From Ga0077527 sp038316355 (lineage in GTDB: Bacteria > Pseudomonadota > Gammaproteobacteria > Burkholderiales > SG8-41), in the NCBI GenBank assembly GCA_038316355.1, contig JBBQAO010000047.1:1-26260 (forward strand): a stretch of DNA of 26,260 bases, read 5' to 3'. Numbering within the stretch: position 1 is the stretch's first letter; every line of letters starts with the position of its first letter. The notes below the pieces were generated by a model that had not been told where the DNA came from, ran no database searches, and saw only the letters and a list, made by a program, of their open reading frames with translations. The position numbers were made by a program, and so were the translations under genes. Shown in pieces: positions 21,707 through 26,260 of the stretch.

Positions 21707-22348
21707 TTATTCCGCGGAAACAGTTCGGTACTGCCCCCAGGCCACGAATCCGCTGCCAAAGAGCGTGGATTCGATGCGTAAATCGGGCACATATCCCGCC
21801 ATCAGATCCCATGGCGCGTCCAATCCTTCGTTACTGATGTAACAATTACGCGACTTGAAGCGACGGTACAGACGCAGCGGATCCAGCCAGCGCGGCGGGT
21901 GCTTGATGCCGGCGGCCGCAATGCGCGCACCAGGCTTCAGCTGCCGGAAAATATTCGCCAGCGCCCCTGGCGAGCGCAGCACATCATGGGTGTAATTGAA
22001 CAGCACGGCATCAGCGGTACGCGGCAATGCCACGTTCTCCATGCTGCTTTTGATCAGGATCACGTTTGGCCAGCCCGCCGCCGCTGTTCGTTCACTTGCC
22101 AGCGCCAGCATTTCCGGACTGGATTCGACACCGAACACGGCACCGGACCCGCCGATCGCATCTAGCAGCAGCGAAAAGCTGAGTCCCGTGCCGCAACCGG
22201 CATCCAGCACCACATCCCCGGTCCGCAATTCCAGCCGGCTGATGGTGCGGCGGCGCAAGGCCATCGTGCGTTGCGCACTGGCATCGTAGTCACGGGCGTA
22301 CTGACGATAGTGCGCCGGGCCTGATTTTCGATTCATGTTGTCCATCAT
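21707..22348 (-). CDS. Class I SAM-dependent methyltransferase
   Basis: A 213-residue protein with a Rossmann methyltransferase core: motif I VVLDAGCGTGLSFSLL, motif II with an acidic residue in VFGVESSPEML, and ADAVLFNYTHDVL at the motif IV position. The C-terminal part (PLRLYRRFKSRNCYISNEGLDAPWDLMAGYVPDLRIES) is distinctive and probably holds the acceptor site, which I cannot identify. Start candidates are ATG at 22348, 22345 and 22336, none with a strong ribosome site. Upstream sequence in the same frame overlaps the divergent ndh start and lacks family residues. It is followed by the ATP-grasp gene on the same strand. Confidence 0.8.
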   Translation of the reverse strand: MMDNMNRKSGPAHYRQYARDYDASAQRTMALRRRTISRLELRTGDVVLDAGCGTGLSFSLLLDAIGGSGAVFGVESSPEMLALASERTAAAGWPNVILIKSSMENVALPRTADAVLFNYTHDVLRSPGALANIFRQLKPGARIAAAGIKHPPRWLDPLRLYRRFKSRNCYISNEGLDAPWDLMAGYVPDLRIESTLFGSGFVAWGQYRTVSAE

Positions 22349-22392
22349 AACTGCATGCGATACTTGGGCACGGTTATCAGGGGAGAACCAGC

Positions 22393-23733
22393 ATGTCCCA
22401 AAGCGACCCATCCGACAGCACAAGCGATCTGCACCGCATTGTCATCGTTGGCGGCGGCGCCGGCGGACTGGAACTCGCCACACGGCTCGGCGACAAGCTC
22501 GGCCGCCGCGGCAAGGCAGAGATCACGCTGATCGACCGTTCGCGCACGCATTTATGGAAACCGCTGCTGCACGAAGTCGCGGCCGGCAGCATGGATGTCG
22601 ACCAGCACACACTGGATTACCTGGCGCAGGCGCGCTGGCATCACTTCCGCTTCCGCCTCGGCAGCATGGCGGGCCTCGACCGCGGGCGCCGCGTGGTGCA
22701 GGTCGCGCCCACCTATGATGATGAGGGCCGGCTGCTGATCGGTGAGCGCGAAATCCGTTACGACACGCTGGTCATCGCCGTCGGCAGCGGCACCAATGAT
22801 TTCGGCACGCCGGGGGCGCAGGAACACGCCATCAGCCTCGACATGCCGGCGCAGGCGGAGCGTTTTCATAACCGGCTGATCAATGCCTGCATCCGCGCCA
22901 ACGCGCAGCACGAAGCCTTGCGCCCGGAACAACTGCATGTTGCGATCATCGGCGCCGGCGCCACCGGCGTCGAGCTCGCCGCCGAACTGCACCACACCAC
23001 GCGCGAGCTGGTGGCCTTTGGCCTGGAACGCATCGACGCCGAACGCGACATCCGCATCACGCTGATCGAAGCCGGACCGCGGGTCTTGCCCGCCCTGCCC
23101 GAACGTTTGTCGGCATCCACGCAGGAACTTCTGGAAAAACTGCAGGTGCAGGTGTTGACCGGCGCGCGCGTGACCGCCGTCGAAGCCGATGGCGTACGGA
23201 TTGCCGACGGTCGCAAGATTCCCGCTGAACTGACGGTTTGGGCGGCGGGCATCAAAGCGCCTGATTTCCTCAAAGACCTCGCCGGACTCGAAACCAACAA
23301 GCTCAATCAGTTGGTGGTCACGCCGGAACTGCAGACCACGCGCGACCCGGACATTTTTGCGCTGGGCGACTGCGCGGCCTGCGCCTGGCCCGGCCGCGAG
23401 CACAACGTGCCGCCGCGGGCGCAAGCCGCGCACCAGCAGGCGACGCTGCTGGCCTCAAGCCTGCAACGGCGGCTCGCCGGGAAACCGGCGCGCCCCTTCG
23501 TTTACCGTGACTTCGGTTCGCTGGTATCGCTGGGCAATTATTCGACCGTCGGCAGCCTGATGGGGGCATTGATCGGTGGCAGCCTGTTCATCGAAGGCCT
23601 GTTCGCGCGGCTGATGTACCTGTTGCTGTACCGCATGCATCTTTATGCCCTGCACGGTTTTGCCAAGGTGTTTTTCGACACGCTGGCGCGGCTGATCACA
23701 CGGCGCACTGAACCGCGTGTGAAGCTGCACTGA
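22393..23733 (+). CDS. ndh: Type II NADH dehydrogenase (NDH-2)
   Basis: A 446-residue non-proton-pumping NADH:quinone oxidoreductase. It has two dinucleotide folds: an FAD site (IVIVGGGAGGLELATRL, residues 16-32) and an NADH site (VAIIGAGATGVELAAEL, near residue 190). TVWAAGIKAPDF and DPDIFALGDCA complete the flavin-binding set. The C-terminal 70 residues (YSTVGSLMGALIGGSLFIEGLFARLMYLLLYRMHLYALHG) are hydrophobic or amphipathic, as expected for membrane attachment. A GGGGAGA ribosome site lies 7 bases before the ATG. It is divergent from the methyltransferase gene and converges on hsdM. Confidence 0.94.
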   Translation: MSQSDPSDSTSDLHRIVIVGGGAGGLELATRLGDKLGRRGKAEITLIDRSRTHLWKPLLHEVAAGSMDVDQHTLDYLAQARWHHFRFRLGSMAGLDRGRRVVQVAPTYDDEGRLLIGEREIRYDTLVIAVGSGTNDFGTPGAQEHAISLDMPAQAERFHNRLINACIRANAQHEALRPEQLHVAIIGAGATGVELAAELHHTTRELVAFGLERIDAERDIRITLIEAGPRVLPALPERLSASTQELLEKLQVQVLTGARVTAVEADGVRIADGRKIPAELTVWAAGIKAPDFLKDLAGLETNKLNQLVVTPELQTTRDPDIFALGDCAACAWPGREHNVPPRAQAAHQQATLLASSLQRRLAGKPARPFVYRDFGSLVSLGNYSTVGSLMGALIGGSLFIEGLFARLMYLLLYRMHLYALHGFAKVFFDTLARLITRRTEPRVKLH

Positions 23734-23770
23734 AAATCGGGCAGTTCGTTGAAATTCGTCGCGGCGGAGC

Positions 23771-23789
23771 CTACCCCGACATGGGGTAG
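23771..23789. repeat. Perfect hairpin after ndh
   Basis: CTACCCC (23771-23777) and GGGGTAG (23783-23789) form a 7-bp stem with a 5-base loop, 38 bases past the ndh stop. No U-run follows directly; a T-rich stretch occurs at 23820-23840. It may terminate ndh or hsdM (convergent) or be a dispersed palindrome. I see nothing else in the 147-base gap. Confidence 0.5.
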
Positions 23790-23880
23790 TAAACCGGGGG
23801 TCGGGAACCGAGTAACCATTGATTTATTTGATCTATTTTTCCAGGTTTCAGCTTGCACTGGAATGACTTGATCAGGTTCC

Positions 23881-25359
23881 TTATTTTTCGACTTCCTGTT
23901 TCGTGCCGTTCAGGTCTTCCGTCAGCGCTTCGAACTGCTCCAGTGCCGCGCGCAAGTCTTCGGTGATCTCGAGGGCGATGATATCCGGCGCGGGCAGGTT
24001 GGCGCTGTCTTCCAGCGCTTCGTCTTTCAGCCAGAAGATATCGAGATTGAGCTTGTCGCGCTTAATGAGTTCTTCGTAGGTAAAACTCTTGAAGCGCTCG
24101 CTCTCTTTTCGCGCATGGCGGTTCTTCGGGTTGTAGCAGGCAACGAAATCGTCGAGGTCGGCGCGCTTGAGGGTGTTTTCCTTGAGCGTGAAATGCTTGT
24201 TGGTGCGCAGATCGTAGATCCAGAGCTTCTCGGTCCACGGTTTTTCGCGTGCGGGTTTCCGGTCGAAGAAGAGGACGTTCGCCTTCACGCCCTGGGCATA
24301 GAAGATGCCGGTGGGCAGGCGCAGGAGGGTGTGGACGTCGGCCTGTTTCAGCAGTTCGCGGCGGATGGTCTCGCCCGCGCCGCCTTCGAAGAGGACGTTG
24401 TCGGGCAGCACCACCGCGGCGCGGCCGTGCTGCTTGAGAATGGTGAAGATGTGCTGCAGGAAGTTGAGCTGCTTGTTGCTGGTCGTGGCCCAGAAGTCGT
24501 CGCGGTTGATGATGAGCGATTCCTTCTGCTGTTCGCCCGCGCCGTTGACAATGGTGACGCTGCTCTTTTTGCCGAACGGCGGATTGGCGAGGACCATGTC
24601 GTATTCGCCGTGCTTGCCGGCGAGCGCGTCTTTGGTGGTGACGGCCAGCTCGGAATCCGCTTCGTCGCCGATGCCATGCAGCATCAGGTTCATCGCGCAC
24701 AGGCGGGTGACGCTGTCCACCAGCTCGATGCCGAAGAGCGTGCCGCTGCGGAGTTGTTTTTTCTGTGCGCGGTCGAGCGCGCCGTGCTTGACCAGGTAAT
24801 CGTGCGCGGCGAGCAGGAAGCCGCCGGTGCCGCATGCCGGATCGCAGATCGTCTTGTCGGGCTGCGGCGCCATCACGTCCACGATTGCGGCAATGAGCGC
24901 GCGCGGCGTGAAGTATTGACCAGCGCCGCCTTTCACGTCTTCGGCGTTCTTTTGCAGCAAGCCTTCGTAGGCGTCGCCCTTCACATCGCTGCCGAGGCTG
25001 GTCCATTGCTCTTTATCGATCAGATCCACGATCAGCCGCCGCAGCTTGGCCGGATCCTGAATCTTGTTTTGCGCCTTGCGGAAGATCACGCCCAGCATGC
25101 CGGGGCGTTTGCCGAGTTCTTCAAGCGTGTGCCGGTAATGCGTTTCGAGATCGTCGCCGTCGAGTTTGATCAGCACGTCCCAGCCGAAGCCCTTTGGGAT
25201 GGGCGATGGCTTCTTGAATGGCGGACGGCTCTGCTCATCGGCCATCTTGAGGAACAGCAGAAACGTCAACTGTTCGACATAATCGCCATAGGACAGGCCG
25301 TCATCGCGCAGGATGTTGCAGTAGTTCCAGAGTTTCTGTACGAGGGTAGCGCTGTTCAT
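23881..25359 (-). CDS. hsdM: Type I restriction-modification system methyltransferase subunit
   Basis: A 492-residue adenine-N6 DNA methyltransferase subunit of a type I system. An N-terminal HsdM_N helical domain (LWNYCNILRDDGLSYGDYVEQLTFLLFLKM) precedes the SAM motif DPACGTGGF (173-181) and the catalytic NPPFG (259-263). LPDNVLFEGGAGETIRREL and LPTGIFYAQGVKANVLFFDR complete the N6_Mtase domain. It appears complete. HsdM normally needs an HsdS partner for specificity, usually encoded directly downstream. Here only 147 bases separate its stop from the convergent ndh, and no hsdS lies between it and the window end. A truncated fic and hsdR lie upstream, so this is a rearranged remnant. The ATG at 25359 has only a weak ribosome site. 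Confidence 0.93.
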   Translation of the reverse strand: MNSATLVQKLWNYCNILRDDGLSYGDYVEQLTFLLFLKMADEQSRPPFKKPSPIPKGFGWDVLIKLDGDDLETHYRHTLEELGKRPGMLGVIFRKAQNKIQDPAKLRRLIVDLIDKEQWTSLGSDVKGDAYEGLLQKNAEDVKGGAGQYFTPRALIAAIVDVMAPQPDKTICDPACGTGGFLLAAHDYLVKHGALDRAQKKQLRSGTLFGIELVDSVTRLCAMNLMLHGIGDEADSELAVTTKDALAGKHGEYDMVLANPPFGKKSSVTIVNGAGEQQKESLIINRDDFWATTSNKQLNFLQHIFTILKQHGRAAVVLPDNVLFEGGAGETIRRELLKQADVHTLLRLPTGIFYAQGVKANVLFFDRKPAREKPWTEKLWIYDLRTNKHFTLKENTLKRADLDDFVACYNPKNRHARKESERFKSFTYEELIKRDKLNLDIFWLKDEALEDSANLPAPDIIALEITEDLRAALEQFEALTEDLNGTKQEVEK

Positions 25360-25384
25360 TTTTTAAGTGGATTTTCCGGGTAAC

Positions 25385-25393
25385 TGGTATCAT
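25385..25393 (+). promoter_or_regulatory. Extended -10 promoter upstream of the small ORF
   Basis: TG at 25385-25386, one base, then TATCAT at 25388-25393 fits the TGnTATnAT extended -10 pattern, which can work without a good -35. Transcription should begin near 25399-25400, at the ATG itself, giving a leaderless message. It is divergent from hsdM. Confidence 0.4.
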
Positions 25394-25399
25394 TTGATG

Positions 25400-25597
25400 A
25401 TGAGCAAAAAGCTTTCCGCTACGAATCCCTACCTGCGTGATCCCGTGACGCGCAAGGAAGGCTTGTGGGTATCCGCCAAGACATCTTCCGCGGTCGAGGG
25501 CATACGCCAGCCTTTTTCCAAAGACGCGCTACGCACGGTCAGCGGCTCCAGCACTACCGGCCGTGCCGTCGCAAAGAACGGCGGACCACGTCGATGA
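25400..25597 (+). CDS. Small ORF with a Fic-inhibitory-like SxxxEG motif (candidate Fic antitoxin)
   Basis: A 65-residue basic ORF beginning MSKKLSATNPYLRDPVTRK and containing KTSSAVEGIRQPF. The S-S-A-V-E-G string fits the (S/T)xxxE(G/N) inhibitory-helix motif by which Fic AMP-transferases are kept inactive; in class I systems that motif is carried by a separate small antitoxin. It lies on the strand opposite fic, its end overlapping the fic end by 44 bases, and its start is divergent from hsdM. An ATG at 25397 directly precedes the chosen one; neither has a ribosome site but an extended -10 box is well placed. The tail (after residue 40) is low in complexity and lies partly antisense to fic. 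Function is inferred only from motif and neighbourhood. Confidence 0.5.
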   Translation: MSKKLSATNPYLRDPVTRKEGLWVSAKTSSAVEGIRQPFSKDALRTVSGSSTTGRAVAKNGGPRR

Positions 25598-26108
25598 AAA
25601 CGGCTGTCATCGGGGCATAATCCGAGCCGACGGCGGCATGTATCGCCGCAATGTAATTCCGCTTTCCCTTTCCGCTTAGTCCGCCAAAATCCAAAGGCGG
25701 CAGCCCTGCCTGCAGTCCCATCAACAGTGCCAGAAGGCGCGCGCAACGTCCATTGCCTTCGCGAAACGGGTGGATGAGGATCAGCTCAGCGTGCACGATC
25801 GCGAGAGCATTGGCGATTTCGTCATGATTCGTGTAGCCACACGGAGTATGGCGCGCGAGTTCCTGGCGTTCGAGCTGCGTCATCAATCGTGGAACTTGCG
25901 CGGCAGCGGCAAAATGAAAATCACCCTTTGCAATATTCACGTTGCGGTATTCACCCGCCCATGAATAAATTTGCCCCAGCCACACACGGTGCATTTTGCA
26001 AATGTCGTTGGCTGTGAAACGGTGATCCAGCGAGAACAAGTCCACGAGACGGTCCTGCGCGCTCAATAGCGCCGCGGATTCGGCGCGCGACATCGCGCGG
26101 GCGGTCAT
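25554..26108 (-). CDS. Fic/DOC family protein, probably 5'-truncated
   Basis: A 184-residue Fic-domain protein; this family transfers AMP or a related group from a nucleotide to a hydroxyl on a target protein. The full active-site motif HPFREGNGRCAR is at residues 113-124, the flap region YRNVNIAKGDFHFAAA at 54-69, and helix MHRVWLGQIYSWAG at 39-52. Catalytic His113 and the GNGR anion-binding loop are intact. Related proteins normally have additional N-terminal residues before the MSRAES helix. Here that point (near 26090) is where hsdR-like sequence in another frame breaks off. No ribosome site precedes the ATG at 26108 or 26093. It may be a silent remnant or a short active form. hsdM starts 194 bases downstream. 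Confidence 0.8.
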   Translation of the reverse strand: MTARAMSRAESAALLSAQDRLVDLFSLDHRFTANDICKMHRVWLGQIYSWAGEYRNVNIAKGDFHFAAAAQVPRLMTQLERQELARHTPCGYTNHDEIANALAIVHAELILIHPFREGNGRCARLLALLMGLQAGLPPLDFGGLSGKGKRNYIAAIHAAVGSDYAPMTAVFIDVVRRSLRRHGR

Positions 26109-26260
26109 CGGCGGCAGCCAGCTCGAAGCCGGATTTCTCGTCGATGTCTTCGTCGAGTTCCTCGCCGCGCAGCATCGAGTAGAGGCGCTGGATGGTGCAG
26201 ATGGTGACGCGGGCGACGGAGTCGAGTTGGTTCGAAGTCAGATGCTGGACGTTGTAAAGC
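25951..26260 (-). pseudogene. hsdR: HsdR fragment (type I restriction subunit), truncated before the DECH motif
   Basis: From the right edge, the minus strand reads LYNVQHLTSNQLDSVARV, TICTIQRLYSMLRGEELDED and IDEKSGFELAAADDRPRDVA. This is the stretch of type I R subunits (EcoEI-like) that lies between helicase motif Ia and motif II. In intact HsdR it is followed within about 20 residues by the DECH box and the rest of the helicase. Here homology stops near 26086. The frame continues as an unrelated antisense-like tail to a stop at 25951, while fic begins in another frame across the same bases. The N-terminal nuclease part lies outside the window. Without motifs II-VI the product cannot translocate DNA. 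Confidence 0.75.

Noticed and set aside
24115..25383. A 422-codon plus-strand open frame opposite hsdM
   Set aside because: hsdM has all methyltransferase motifs on the minus strand; the opposite frame is a codon-bias artefact.
1..26260. tRNA or rRNA genes
   Set aside because: I found no cloverleaf or rRNA-like conserved segments on either strand.

Overview
The window is GC-rich and densely coded. Gene content and order point to a betaproteobacterium: the run RNase II-family exonuclease, tonB-like, aroE, mtgA; a Kup potassium transporter; Mpl; NDH-2; a CbbR-like LysR regulator; and several dispersed palindromic (REP-like) intergenic elements. This placement is an inference from gene families; no rRNA or tRNA gene is present to anchor it.

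Layout. (1) 1-1420: a BrnTA toxin-antitoxin locus whose toxin reading frame is broken by a one-base shift, then a CDO/MDO-like cupin bracketed by two related REP-like elements. (2) 1431-3700: a hairpin-rich stretch, then kup, then a REP pair. (3) 3729-8548, minus strand: a tightly coupled set running small Fe-S subunit, large molybdenum-hydroxylase subunit, soxX, soxY, soxZ, soxA, with no soxB or soxCD beside it and with a SoxY that lacks the canonical GGCGG tail. (4) 8741-11318: a CbbR-like LysR gene divergent from a Thermus-type isocitrate dehydrogenase. (5) 11322-15937, minus strand: RNase II family, TonB family, aroE, mtgA. (6) 16099-19214, minus strand: mpl, amidase, YqiA-type hydrolase. 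(7) 19329-23733: a frameshifted DUF486 membrane protein, a degenerate CobW-like protein, an ATP-grasp enzyme, a methyltransferase and NDH-2. (8) 23881-26260: a rearranged type I restriction-modification remnant with intact hsdM, no hsdS in view, a Fic gene joined directly to an hsdR cut off before its DEAD/DECH motif, and a small opposite-strand ORF carrying a Fic-inhibitory-like SxxxEG motif.

How the genes work together. The molybdenum hydroxylase and Sox proteins all carry or depend on periplasmic export signals and share an operon with stop/start contacts, so they probably form one periplasmic redox module feeding electrons to c-type cytochromes. The RNase II-mtgA and mpl-yqiA blocks are housekeeping (cell wall, RNA turnover, shikimate). 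The two ends of the window are accessory, carrying decayed toxin and restriction modules. The two most unusual items are the fused molybdenum-hydroxylase/Sox operon and the hsdR-fic junction with its small antitoxin-like ORF.
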